Positions 55,872 to 63,891 of a DNA stretch of 64,000 nt are shown here, one piece after another. The DNA lies in NCBI RefSeq assembly GCF_005870035.1, contig NZ_SWJG01000003.1, positions 248,001-312,000 of the forward strand. The letters run 5' to 3'. Below the pieces are notes generated by a model. It worked only from the letters and a program-made list of their open reading frames with translations, ran no database searches and was not told the origin of the DNA. Position 1 is the first letter of the stretch. Each line of letters opens with the position of its first letter. Position numbers and translations under genes: made by a program. The stretch is from Spirosoma lacussanchae. Lineage in GTDB: Bacteria; Bacteroidota; Bacteroidia; Cytophagales; Spirosomataceae.

Positions 55872-56585
55872 CTATTCCAGGCACCGTCTGTAGAGCTGGA
55901 TGGTGTTTTCGAGGCCGAAGTAGAGCGCGTCGCAGATCAGGGCGTGGCCGATCGAGACTTCGAGCAGAGCCGGGACCCGCTCGGCAAAGAAGCGCAGATT
56001 CTCCAGGCTCAGGTCGTGGCCGGCGTTCAGCCCCAGCCCCGCTTCCTGCGCCCGCTGAGCCGCCCGGACAAAAGGCGCAATGGCGGCCTCGCGATCGGCC
56101 GCGTAGTGCGTAGCGTACGGTTCGGTATAAAGTTCGATCCGGTCGGTGCCCACGGCTTTGGCTCCGTCGACCATCCGCTCGTCGGCATCGACAAAGATCG
56201 ACACCCGAATGCCGTCGGCTTTAAAGGTATCGATCAGCTGCCGCAGGTGATCGGCATGGCGGATGGTATCCCAGCCTGCGTTCGAGGTAATGGCGTCAGG
56301 GGCGTCGGGAACGAGGGTTACCTGAGCTGGTTTTACCCGTTTCACGAGTTCGATAAACCGCTGGTCGGGGTTGCCTTCGATATTGAACTCGGTGGTAACG
56401 ACCTCGTGCAGATCGAGTACGTCCTGGTAGCGGATATGCCGCTCATCGGGGCGAGGGTGCACCGTGATGCCCTGCGCGCCAAATCGTTCGCAGTCGAGGG
56501 CCACCTGTACCAGGTTCGGATTGGTACCGCCCCGCGCATTGCGGATCGTCGCGATTTTATTGATGTTGACAGAGAGACGAGTCAT
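55872..56585 (-). CDS. pdxJ: Pyridoxine 5'-phosphate synthase
   Basis: 237 residues, the TIM-barrel enzyme that closes the pyridoxine ring from 3-amino-1-hydroxyacetone phosphate and deoxyxylulose 5-phosphate. Motifs: [17 protein letters not shown] at the N-terminus, [38 protein letters not shown], and [10 protein letters not shown] near the end. Length and order are normal. It diverges from the YqeY-like gene; the 145-bp gap holds a degenerate inverted repeat and a promoter. Confidence 0.97.
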   Translation of the reverse strand: MTRLSVNINKIATIRNARGGTNPNLVQVALDCERFGAQGITVHPRPDERHIRYQDVLDLHEVVTTEFNIEGNPDQRFIELVKRVKPAQVTLVPDAPDAITSNAGWDTIRHADHLRQLIDTFKADGIRVSIFVDADERMVDGAKAVGTDRIELYTEPYATHYAADREAAIAPFVRAAQRAQEAGLGLNAGHDLSLENLRFFAERVPALLEVSIGHALICDALYFGLENTIQLYRRCLE

Positions 56586-56590
56586 TTTTT

Positions 56591-56722
56591 TGAATTAGCG
56601 ATTGAGCGAATGAGTAATTGAATGAATGGCTCTGCTGGTTTCGTAACTTTGCGGCCAGGCTGAAGGTTCAGCGATTGCTGAAAGGTCTGAATCACGCATT
56701 CACTGATTCATACAATCACTCC
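56591..56722. repeat. Degenerate inverted repeat of the GATTGAGTGAAT type (copy 2)
   Basis: The left arm has GCGATTGAGCGAATGAG at 56598 onward. The right arm has CACGCATTCACTGATTC and CAATCACTCC, ending near 56722. The arms are similar but imperfect. It spans the promoter of the YqeY-like gene. Confidence 0.45.
56618..56651 (+). promoter_or_regulatory. Promoter of the YqeY-like gene
   Basis: TTG at 56618-56620, a 23-nt spacer, and TAACTTTG at 56644-56651, a full -7 match. Confidence 0.5.
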
Positions 56723-56730
56723 ATACGATC

Positions 56731-57186
56731 ATGTCTCTCAAACAACAAATTGATGCCGATATCAAGCAGGCCATGCTGGCTAAAGATCAGGACAAACTGC
56801 GGGCCCTGCGCGCGGTGAAATCGATGATTCTGCTCGAAGAAACCAAAGAAGGCGGCACTGGCGAGCTGAAGCCCGAAGATGAAACCCGGATTCTGACCAA
56901 GGCCGTGAAGCAGCGTAAAGACTCGGCCGATATTTACCGGCAGCAGAACCGCGCCGATCTGCTGGCCGTAGAAGAGGTAGAAATTGCGGTCATCGAACAG
57001 TACCTGCCCAAGCAACTCTCTGAGGATGAATTAAAAGAAAAGATACAGGCCATCATGACCCGGCTGGGCGCTTCGGTACCGTCCGATATGGGTAAGGTTA
57101 TGGGCGTGGCTACCAAAGAACTGGCTGGTCAGGCCGACGGGAAAGCCATTTCGGCCCTGGTTCGTACCCTGCTGGCAGGCGGGTAA
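56731..57186 (+). CDS. GatB/YqeY domain protein
   Basis: 151 residues, a free-standing version of the helical GatB C-terminal domain. Motifs: LKQQIDADIKQAMLAKDQDKLRALRAVKSMI, AVIEQYLPKQLSEDEL, DMGKVMGVATKELAGQADGKAISALVRTLL. The isolated protein's role is not well established; tRNA binding is suggested by the parent domain. It is followed by two mutually exclusive hairpins and then cvpA. Confidence 0.95.
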   Translation: MSLKQQIDADIKQAMLAKDQDKLRALRAVKSMILLEETKEGGTGELKPEDETRILTKAVKQRKDSADIYRQQNRADLLAVEEVEIAVIEQYLPKQLSEDELKEKIQAIMTRLGASVPSDMGKVMGVATKELAGQADGKAISALVRTLLAGG

Positions 57187-57189
57187 GAG

Positions 57190-57243
57190 CCGGGTGTCAG
57201 GGACCGGGTTGTGGGGTACGTAGCCCGACACCCGGTTCCTGAC
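57190..57243 (+). terminator. Two alternative hairpins after the YqeY-like gene
   Basis: A 9-bp stem (CCGGGTGTC at 57190-57198 with GACACCCGG at 57227-57235) competes with a 13-bp stem with one G-T pair (57196-57208 with 57231-57243). No T-run follows. Confidence 0.45.
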
Positions 57244-57283
57244 TTGTTATGCCAGCCCTGCGCACGTTTTGCCCCACGCCCCT

Positions 57284-57814
57284 ATGTCTGCTCTCGATCT
57301 GTTCATGATTATACCCCTGGCCTGGGGCGCGTTCAACGGCTACCGCAAAGGGCTTCTGGTTGAGGTCGTTGCGGTCATTGCGTTTATCGTAGCCATGATT
57401 GTAGGGTTCAAGTTCCTGGCTTTCGGAATCGATCTGCTGAGCCCGTACATCAGCCGCGAGCTGGCCCGTAAGCTGCTGCCCTGGCTGGGGTTCTCGGTCA
57501 TTTTTTTCCCGACCATATTTCTGGTCAACCAGATGGGCTTCGCGCTTCGGCGGTCGCTTAAGTACACCATTCTTGGCACCTTCGACAGTGTGGCCGGTGC
57601 GGCAGTCGGTCTTTTTACGTGGCTGTTTGGAATTAGTGTGATTCTGTGGTTGTTAAGCTACATGGGCGTCAAAATGCCCGCAAAACATACCCAGAATGCT
57701 TTCCTGTATCCGTACGTAGTGCCCGTTGCTCCTAAAATCATGGACAAGGCCGCCGTTTGGGTACCGAAAGGATTAGAAGCGGGAAAGACGTTTAGTGATC
57801 GATTGAGTAATTAA
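57284..57814 (+). CDS. CvpA family membrane protein
   Basis: 176 residues from ATG 57284 (MSALDLFMIIPLAWG); a TTG five codons earlier is not preferred. It has about four transmembrane helices: the FNGYRKGLLVEVVAVIAFIVAMIVGF region, LPWLGFSVIFFPTIFLVNQMG and AAVGLFTWLFGISVILWLLSYM. The family is linked to colicin V production and stress tolerance in other bacteria; biochemical role unknown. Its last residues are encoded within the left arm of a degenerate inverted repeat. Confidence 0.9.
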   Translation: MSALDLFMIIPLAWGAFNGYRKGLLVEVVAVIAFIVAMIVGFKFLAFGIDLLSPYISRELARKLLPWLGFSVIFFPTIFLVNQMGFALRRSLKYTILGTFDSVAGAAVGLFTWLFGISVILWLLSYMGVKMPAKHTQNAFLYPYVVPVAPKIMDKAAVWVPKGLEAGKTFSDRLSN

Positions 57815-57874
57815 TTGACTGAGCCCGGCCGGTGGCAGGAATCAACCAACAACGAATTCGCTCAATCACTCAGA
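57791..57874. repeat. Degenerate inverted repeat of the GATTGAGTGAAT type (copy 3)
   Basis: The left arm is TTTAGTGATCGATTGAG, inside the end of cvpA. The right arm is GAATTCGCTCAATCACTCAG, 7 nt before the rlmN start. The arms pair imperfectly. Confidence 0.5.
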
Positions 57875-57880
57875 TAGCTT

Positions 57881-58927
57881 ATGAAACAAGACATCCGTAA
57901 GACCAGCCCGGCTCAGCTGAAAGAGTGGCTCGTGCAACAGGGCGAGCAGGGATTCAGGGCAAAACAGATACACGAGTGGCTCTGGAAAAAGTCGGCGCAG
58001 TCGTTCGAGCAGATGACGAACCTGTCGATATCGACGCGGGAGTTACTGAACACCCACTACGAAATCAGGCCCCTCACGGTCGACCAGCAGCAGCGCAGTA
58101 ACGATGGTACGATTAAATCGTCGTTTCGGCTGTTCGATGGAAATCTGGTAGAAGGCGTGCTGATTCCGGCCCTCCGCACCGATGACATGGACAGGATGAC
58201 GGCCTGCGTATCGAGCCAGGTGGGCTGTTCGCTGACATGTAAGTTCTGCGCCACCGGCTACATGGATCGCAAGCGCAACCTCGACGCGGCTGAGATCTAC
58301 GATCAGGTGGTGGCCATCGACCGGCAGGCAAAAGAAGCGTACGATTCACCCCTGACCAACATCGTTTATATGGGCATGGGCGAGCCGCTGCTGAACTATA
58401 AAAACGTGCTGGAGTCGGTCGATCGGATCACCTCGCCCGACGGCCTGGGCATGTCGCCGAAGCGCATTACGGTATCGACGGCGGGTATCGCCAAGATGAT
58501 CCGGCAACTGGGCGACGACCAAGTGAAGTTCAACCTGGCACTGTCGCTACACGCAGCCAACGACCAGAAGCGTGATACCATCATGCCTATCAATGAGAGC
58601 AACACGCTCCAGGCCCTGGGCGATGCGCTGGGCTACTTTTACAAAAAGACCGGCACCCGGATCACGTTCGAATACATCCTTTTCTACAATTTCAACGACA
58701 CTCTGCAGGATGCCCAGGAACTCTGGAAGTTCACCAAGCGCGTGCCGGCCAAGGTGAATATTATCGAATACAACCCCATTGCCGAAGCCAATTTCAAGAA
58801 TACCGATCCACAGACACTGGACCGGTTTGCGGGTTACCTCGAAGACAAAGGGGTAACCGTCAACGTCCGCCGTAGCCGTGGCAAAGACATCGATGCCGCC
58901 TGCGGCCAGCTGGCCGGTAAATCGTAA
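57881..58927 (+). CDS. rlmN: Dual-specificity RNA (adenine-C2)-methyltransferase
   Basis: 348 residues, a radical-SAM methyltransferase that methylates adenine C2 in 23S rRNA (A2503, E. coli numbering) and some tRNAs. The radical-SAM cluster is C116-x3-C120-x2-C123 (CSLTCKFC). The C-terminal catalytic cysteine is C341 (DAACGQL), and the other methyl-carrier motif is near C109. NIVYMGMGEPLLNY and SLHAANDQKRDTIMPIN are standard blocks. The gene is followed by a foldback element. Confidence 0.97.
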   Translation: MKQDIRKTSPAQLKEWLVQQGEQGFRAKQIHEWLWKKSAQSFEQMTNLSISTRELLNTHYEIRPLTVDQQQRSNDGTIKSSFRLFDGNLVEGVLIPALRTDDMDRMTACVSSQVGCSLTCKFCATGYMDRKRNLDAAEIYDQVVAIDRQAKEAYDSPLTNIVYMGMGEPLLNYKNVLESVDRITSPDGLGMSPKRITVSTAGIAKMIRQLGDDQVKFNLALSLHAANDQKRDTIMPINESNTLQALGDALGYFYKKTGTRITFEYILFYNFNDTLQDAQELWKFTKRVPAKVNIIEYNPIAEANFKNTDPQTLDRFAGYLEDKGVTVNVRRSRGKDIDAACGQLAGKS

Positions 58928-58928
58928 C

Positions 58929-59151
58929 GTAGAGACGCACCCCTTTGCGTCTCCCATGCGCCAGCCCCTCACACGCATCATCAATAGAACCCCAGCTAAT
59001 AGACTCCGCCTACTTGCTACTGACAGTTCGTCGTGGCCAGCGGGCGGAGTCAGTTATTATGCTGGTTTTGTAATATTGCGAATGAGGACTGACGCGCAGG
59101 AGATGCGAGGGGTTGCTGACGCGTAGGAGACGCAAGGGGTTGCGTCTCTAC
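58929..59151. mobile_element. 223-bp foldback (MITE-like) element
   Basis: An inverted repeat whose ends are GTAGAGACGCA (58929-58939) and TGCGTCTCTAC (59141-59151). The outer arms stay similar for about 50 bp on each side, with CCCCTTTGCGTCTCC against GGAGACGCAAGGGG. A second pair of arms inside contains ACTCCGCC (59003-59010) and GGCGGAGT (59043-59050) with flanking homology (CCAGCTAATA.. and ..TTATTATGCTGG). The centre is about 32 nt. It contains no reading frame and occupies nearly all of the 325-bp rlmN-PiT gap. Confidence 0.7.
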
Positions 59152-59252
59152 TTAACAATTTGGTAATATGGCTTCGCTGTGTTTAGCTTACTTTTGTGGC
59201 AATCATTGGCTTACGATCTGGTCGTGGGCCTGTCACTGAAGATTCCCTCTCC

Positions 59253-60674
59253 ATGTTTGGATTAGAAACGGATGTTTTTATCCTCCTGTTTATCAGCTTA
59301 TTTGCTGCCTGTGCTTTTGAATTTGTCAACGGCTTCCACGATACAGCCAACGCGGTAGCTACCGTTATCTATACCAATTCTCTGAAACCAACCGTTGCCG
59401 TAGTCTGGTCGGGTATCTGCAATTTTGCGGGTGTACTGCTGGGCGGTATCGGGGTTGCCATGGGGATCGTCAATCTACTGCCGGTCGAACTGCTGGTTGA
59501 TCAGAATGTGTACCATAGCGTGGCCATGGTGCTGGCGTTACTGCTGAGTGCTATCGTCTGGAACCTGGGTACCTGGTACTTTGGTTTGCCCAGCTCCAGT
59601 TCCCACACCCTGATCGGTTCGATTCTGGGCGTGGGACTGGCCTTCTCAACCATGCCCGACAACAAGGCAGGATCGGCAGTCAACTGGGAAAAAGCCATTG
59701 AAACGGGTGAAGCACTCCTGCTGTCGCCCCTGCTGGGTTTCAGTTTGGTTATTGTGCTGATGTTTCTGATCCGGCGGATCGTGCCCGAAGAAACCAAAGA
59801 TCAGCTCTTTAAGGAACCCAAGAAAAACGCACCTCCTCCGTCGTGGATTCGGGGTATTCTGATCGTTACCTGTTCGCTGGTCAGTTTCTTTCACGGCAGC
59901 AACGACGGTCAGAAAGGCGTTGGCCTGATCATGCTCATTCTGATCGGTATCGTACCTTTTCAGTTTGCGGTAAAGCCGGATCTCGACCCGCGCCTGCTGC
60001 AGCCTAACATCGAACGGATCGAGCAGACCATTGCGACCCTTGACTCGAACCAGCTGGCTCCCGTAAACCGCGCCCGCCTGGCCCGTACCCGCACCGAGCT
60101 GACCGAGTTAAAAACGCTGGTCAATACCGATAGCGTCACGAACGGCATTCCGCAGCAGAAACGGCTCGACGTTCGGCGTGATCTGTTGCTGATCAACAGC
60201 AACATGAACAAAATTGCCGAAGATGAAGGGGCCAACCTGAGTGCGAACCAGCTGGCCACCCTGAAAGAGAATCTGGGCGAGAAAAACGGGCTGCGTCGGT
60301 TTACCGATTACGCTCCGTTATGGGTTATCCTGATGATTGCGCTTTCGCTGGGGCTGGGAACAATGATCGGCTGGCGTCGGATCGTGGTAACGGTGGGCGA
60401 GAAGATCGGGAAGCAGCACCTGACGTACGCCCAGGGCGCTTCGGCCGAGCTGACGGCTGCGTTCATGATCGGACTGGCCTCGTGGCTCAAGCTGCCCGTC
60501 AGTACAACCCACGTGCTGTCGTCGGGGATTGCCGGTAGTATGGTGGCTAACAAAGGGATAAAGAACCTGCAGGCGGGTACGGTTCGTAACATAGCCCTGG
60601 CCTGGGTACTGACGCTGCCTGTATCGGTGTTGCTTTCGTTTACCCTCTACATCTTCTTCCGCTGGCTTCTGTAA
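59253..60674 (+). CDS. Inorganic phosphate transporter, PiT family
   Basis: 473 residues from ATG 59253. A GTG at 59196 overlaps a promoter-like TACTTTTG (59189-59196) and is rejected as the start. The two PiT signatures are GFHDTANAVAT near the N-terminus and SFFHGSNDGQKGVG after the central loop. About ten transmembrane helices. A hydrophilic central stretch (DPRLLQPNIERIEQT, RLDVRRDLLLINSNMNKIAED) is longer than in the E. coli Pit proteins. It exchanges phosphate, probably with H+ or metal. It is convergent with the acyltransferase gene. Confidence 0.94.
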   Translation: MFGLETDVFILLFISLFAACAFEFVNGFHDTANAVATVIYTNSLKPTVAVVWSGICNFAGVLLGGIGVAMGIVNLLPVELLVDQNVYHSVAMVLALLLSAIVWNLGTWYFGLPSSSSHTLIGSILGVGLAFSTMPDNKAGSAVNWEKAIETGEALLLSPLLGFSLVIVLMFLIRRIVPEETKDQLFKEPKKNAPPPSWIRGILIVTCSLVSFFHGSNDGQKGVGLIMLILIGIVPFQFAVKPDLDPRLLQPNIERIEQTIATLDSNQLAPVNRARLARTRTELTELKTLVNTDSVTNGIPQQKRLDVRRDLLLINSNMNKIAEDEGANLSANQLATLKENLGEKNGLRRFTDYAPLWVILMIALSLGLGTMIGWRRIVVTVGEKIGKQHLTYAQGASAELTAAFMIGLASWLKLPVSTTHVLSSGIAGSMVANKGIKNLQAGTVRNIALAWVLTLPVSVLLSFTLYIFFRWLL

Positions 60675-60691
60675 CGGCACCCTGAGTGCCG
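60675..60691. terminator. Short hairpin between convergent genes
   Basis: CGGCAC with GTGCCG around CCTGA, immediately after the PiT stop codon. Confidence 0.4.
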
Positions 60692-60700
60692 GGTACGGGC

Positions 60701-61504
60701 TTATTTTACCCAGGCTGGTGTTTCCTGCTCGATAGCCTGACGAACTTTGGCAACAATGTCGTCAACGCTATCGTCCGGGCTGATCTGCATGGGCGCTTTG
60801 AAGCGAACCGTCAGCAGAGTGTTTCGTTTTTTGAAGCGCAGCCCTTTTTTGTCGAAGGCCCGTCGGAAGCCATTGATGACAACCGGCACCACAATCGGTT
60901 CATTATTTTTGATGAGGTGGCCCGTTCCCTTACGGATCGGCGCAAACGGGCTGGTTGTGCCCTGCGGGAAGCTTACGACCCAGCCGTGGGCCAGCGCTTT
61001 CGCAATTTTATCATTGGCGGAGGTATCGACCGACCGCTGTACTTCACGCCCCTCGGCCCGCCATGACCGCTCGATGGTCAGCGCGCCCCCAGCCGCAAAA
61101 ATGCGCGGTATAATCCCCTTCTGCATCGTTTCTGAAGCAGCTACGTAATACTGACGCGCCCGGGGCCCCAGCAGGTAAACTGGCGGCAACAGGGTATTCT
61201 GAAAGCCCCACTTCACCGCGCAGAAGACGTGGAAAAACGCAATCACATCGGCAAAGTACGTCTGGTGATTAGACAAAAACAGAACGTTGTTGATCGGCAG
61301 ATTCTCGAGATGTTCGGTGCCTTCGATCTGAATCCGGTTCACCACCGTGTAGCGTGCATACGTTAGCCAACCTACTATACCAATTAGTATCCGTCTGATT
61401 AACAGTGAACTACCAAAGGGGTCACATTCAAACAGTCCCAATACATCCAGCGGCATCAGGAACGCAGGCAGGTAACTGAATTTAGTCGGTTTAACGTACT
61501 TCAT
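60701..61504 (-). CDS. PlsC-type 1-acylglycerol-3-phosphate O-acyltransferase-like protein
   Basis: 267 residues from ATG 61504. A lysophosphatidate acyltransferase-like fold: LSNHQTYFADVIAFFH replaces the usual NHxSxxD, so the catalytic pair here is H-x5-D instead of H-x4-D. FPQGTTSPFAPIRKGTGHL replaces the second block, and VPVVINGF follows. Membrane association is likely. It probably acylates a lysophospholipid or a related lipid. The altered first block may mark a subfamily rather than loss of activity. Confidence 0.88.
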   Translation of the reverse strand: MKYVKPTKFSYLPAFLMPLDVLGLFECDPFGSSLLIRRILIGIVGWLTYARYTVVNRIQIEGTEHLENLPINNVLFLSNHQTYFADVIAFFHVFCAVKWGFQNTLLPPVYLLGPRARQYYVAASETMQKGIIPRIFAAGGALTIERSWRAEGREVQRSVDTSANDKIAKALAHGWVVSFPQGTTSPFAPIRKGTGHLIKNNEPIVVPVVINGFRRAFDKKGLRFKKRNTLLTVRFKAPMQISPDDSVDDIVAKVRQAIEQETPAWVK

Positions 61505-61775
61505 CACAGGTAAAGGTGTCGGTAATCAGTAAAGATAAAAGATCACTACAATGTTTTCAAGAAAAAATACAACGGTTCCTGGCCCGAAAGGACCGAGTCG
61601 GTAAGCCTGAAGCGAGTGACCGAATAAAAATATTCGGACCGGATTAATCCTTTTTTCTCGGTCTCTATCCAACCCACGAACAACGCAACAAACCCCGCTA
61701 CTCCCAACGCCTATTGCCGACACTCTACACAAACTCGTTCAGCTTTACCATTAACCATTTTTTTCGCTTACAGTC

Positions 61776-62465
61776 ATGAAACGAATTGTGCTTGCCGGTC
61801 TCATTGCGTTGGGCTTACTAGGGGCTCAAGATACTATAGCTCAGGTTCAGGTTGGCATCCGGGGCGGTGCGAACTGGGCTTTTGCCTCAAAACCTGAGTT
61901 TCTGGGCAGCTTTACCCCGAACTTTCACCCATCGCCGGGCCCAACGGGGGCTATCTTCCTCGATTTTCCCATCAGCGAGCGCGTCTCAATCCGACCCGAA
62001 ATTGCCTACGTACAGAAAGGATTTATGGTTAAAGAAGGCTTCGATCTGAACCTGGGCGGCTTTCCGCTGACGGTCGGAGCCCGCATTGCTTACCAGACCC
62101 AAACGATGGAAGTGCCGCTATTGGCCAAGGTAAACCTGACCGACGGCCCCGTTCAGCCGTACTTCATTGCCGGCCCCGCCGTTAGCTACACCCTCGACGG
62201 ACGGGTACGGACCCGGGGGACGGCGCTCATCACGACCCAGCCGATCGACGTCGATGTTAACTATGGCTCCATGCTGAACCGCTGGGACGTAGGTGCGGTA
62301 GGTGGTCTGGGCCTGGCTATGGATGCCGGTGCCGGTAAATTCTTCATTGAAGGCCGCTATACACACGGTTTTACCCGGCAGGTGCAGGTGCCGGTCGTTA
62401 ACGTAAACGTACGTAACCGGGGTGTTGCGGTGTCGGTAGGCTATTCTATTCCAATCGGTTATTAA
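61776..62465 (+). CDS. Outer-membrane beta-barrel (porin-like) protein
   Basis: 229 residues with a signal peptide (ends near IAQVQ). VGIRGGANWAF starts the mature protein. Alternating strands follow (VSIRPEIAYVQKGFMV, FPLTVGARIAYQTQTMEVPLLAKVNL, VQPYFIAGPAVSYTLDG, GGLGLAMDAGAGKFFIEGRYTHGF), and it ends VSVGYSIPIGY. This is the eight-strand PorT/OmpW-like outer-membrane pattern common in Bacteroidota. Function is structural or unknown. Confidence 0.9.
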   Translation: MKRIVLAGLIALGLLGAQDTIAQVQVGIRGGANWAFASKPEFLGSFTPNFHPSPGPTGAIFLDFPISERVSIRPEIAYVQKGFMVKEGFDLNLGGFPLTVGARIAYQTQTMEVPLLAKVNLTDGPVQPYFIAGPAVSYTLDGRVRTRGTALITTQPIDVDVNYGSMLNRWDVGAVGGLGLAMDAGAGKFFIEGRYTHGFTRQVQVPVVNVNVRNRGVAVSVGYSIPIGY

Positions 62466-62790
62466 GGTGGAGTCGGTGCAGGTGTCGAGTCAGTGGGGTT
62501 GGCCTAGCCCGTTCCCACCACATAGCCTCTTCACGACATCGCACTGCACCGACGCCACAGCCATTTGTTACAGCCATTTTGTTGAATCAACCTGAATAAG
62601 TAAAGGCGGAGCTACTGGCTCCGCTTTTCTTGTATAGGCCGCGCTCTAAACCCAGCGCGACCCGCTGAAACCAACTCATTAGCATCTGGTTAAAAATGCG
62701 GTAGGTTTCTAGACAACCCGTCGAATAACGGGGACAAAATGCTATTTTTACCATCCGTTACTTACCGAACGCGTACCGGCGACATCAACT
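62466..62790. other. Intergenic gap with imperfect repeat and a terminator
   Basis: No gene is seen. The left part has GTCGGTGCAG (62471 onward) pairing with CTGCACCGAC. The right part holds the terminator at 62603-62631 and the upstream region of the desaturase. Confidence 0.5.
62603..62631 (+). terminator. Terminator of the beta-barrel gene
   Basis: GCGGAGC with GCTCCGC around TACTG (62606-62624), followed by TTTTCTTG. Confidence 0.75.
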
Positions 62791-63822
62791 ATGGCAAGAG
62801 TAAATGATTTTGTTCGCTCCGCAACTACGGAGCCACACCGCATTCGTACCCGGCAAATCCTGAAAGCACATCCCGAGATCAAGAAACTGATCGGTCAGAA
62901 AAACCCGGCCACATTCTGGGTCATTGTGGGCTGTGTAACCCTGATGACGGCTATGGCCTGGCTCGTTCGTGACCAATCGTGGTGGGTCGTTATTGCAGCG
63001 GCCTGGTTCATTGGCGCTTTTCCGGCGCATACGCTCTTTGTCTGCATCCACGAAGCGGCTCATAACCTGATTTTTCGCAAACCGGCCGCCAACGCCTGGG
63101 CTGCTATTTTTGCCAACCTGCCCACGGCTTTCCCCACGGCGCTCTCGTTCAAGAATTTTCATATCAAACACCACGCGTTTCAGGGTGTACATGAGCTGGA
63201 CGCCGACCTACCCGACTGGTACGAAGCTAAGCTTATTAACAACTACGCCATTGGTAAGGCGTTCTGGCTGCTGATGTTCCCGATTTTTCAGGGTATCCGC
63301 ACCATTCGGATGCGCGAACTGGCCGTTATCGACAAATGGGTGGCTGCCAACATCATCGTTCAGCTAGCCTTCGACGTGTTGATCGTAACCCTGTTTGGCT
63401 GGAAAGCGCTGGCTTTTCTGGTGCTGTGCCTGTTTTTTTCGGTAGGACTTCACCCGCTGGGCGCCCGCTGGATTCAGGAGCATTACCTGACCCTCGACCC
63501 AGAGCAGGAAACCTACAGTTATTATGGCCAGTTGAATACGGTTAACCTGAACGTCGGTTTTCACAACGAACACCACGATTTCCCGTCTATCCCCTGGAAC
63601 CGACTGCCCGAGATCAAGAAAAATGCGCCCGAGTATTACGATACGCTAAAGTACCACACCTCGTACGTGCGGCTGTTTTTCCGGTTCCTGTTCGATCAGG
63701 AGATTTCGTTGTTTTCGCGCATTGTGCGTAAAGAGCGCGGTCGGGTAGCCATTGCCGACGAGTCTAAACCGGATCTGGAGCTGGTACAGGCGCAGGCCAT
63801 CCCGGCCAAAGCCGCCGTATAG
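62791..63822 (+). CDS. Dihydroceramide delta-4 desaturase-like membrane fatty acid desaturase
   Basis: 343 residues, about four to six transmembrane helices. The three histidine boxes are H87-EAA-H91, H124-IK-H127-H128 and H258-NE-H261-H262-D, which bind the di-iron centre. The order, spacing and surrounding sequence (IHEAAHN, FKNFHIKHH, ETYSYYGQLNTVNLNVGFHNEHHDFPSIP, PEYYDTL) match eukaryotic DES1 sphingolipid delta-4 desaturases far more closely than ordinary bacterial acyl desaturases. Many Bacteroidota make dihydroceramide lipids, so the likely reaction is introduction of a double bond into the sphingoid chain or its free or ceramide form. That activity is inference; no sphingolipid gene lies in the window. 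Confidence 0.9.
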   Translation: MARVNDFVRSATTEPHRIRTRQILKAHPEIKKLIGQKNPATFWVIVGCVTLMTAMAWLVRDQSWWVVIAAAWFIGAFPAHTLFVCIHEAAHNLIFRKPAANAWAAIFANLPTAFPTALSFKNFHIKHHAFQGVHELDADLPDWYEAKLINNYAIGKAFWLLMFPIFQGIRTIRMRELAVIDKWVAANIIVQLAFDVLIVTLFGWKALAFLVLCLFFSVGLHPLGARWIQEHYLTLDPEQETYSYYGQLNTVNLNVGFHNEHHDFPSIPWNRLPEIKKNAPEYYDTLKYHTSYVRLFFRFLFDQEISLFSRIVRKERGRVAIADESKPDLELVQAQAIPAKAAV

Positions 63823-63839
63823 CCAATCCGGTATATAGT

Positions 63840-63882
63840 AAGCAGAACGCCCCGTCAGATGAGCTGACGGGGCGTTCTGCTT
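63840..63882. terminator. Bidirectional terminator between convergent genes
   Basis: A perfect 19-bp stem (63840-63858 with 63864-63882; core AGAACGCCCCGTCAG) and a 5-nt loop, ending in CTGCTTAT. Confidence 0.85.
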
Positions 63883-63891
63883 ATAAAAGGC

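Noticed and set aside
59196-59252. Upstream GTG start for the PiT transporter
   Set aside because: It overlaps a TAnnTTTG promoter box and would add a non-membrane tail before the first helix.
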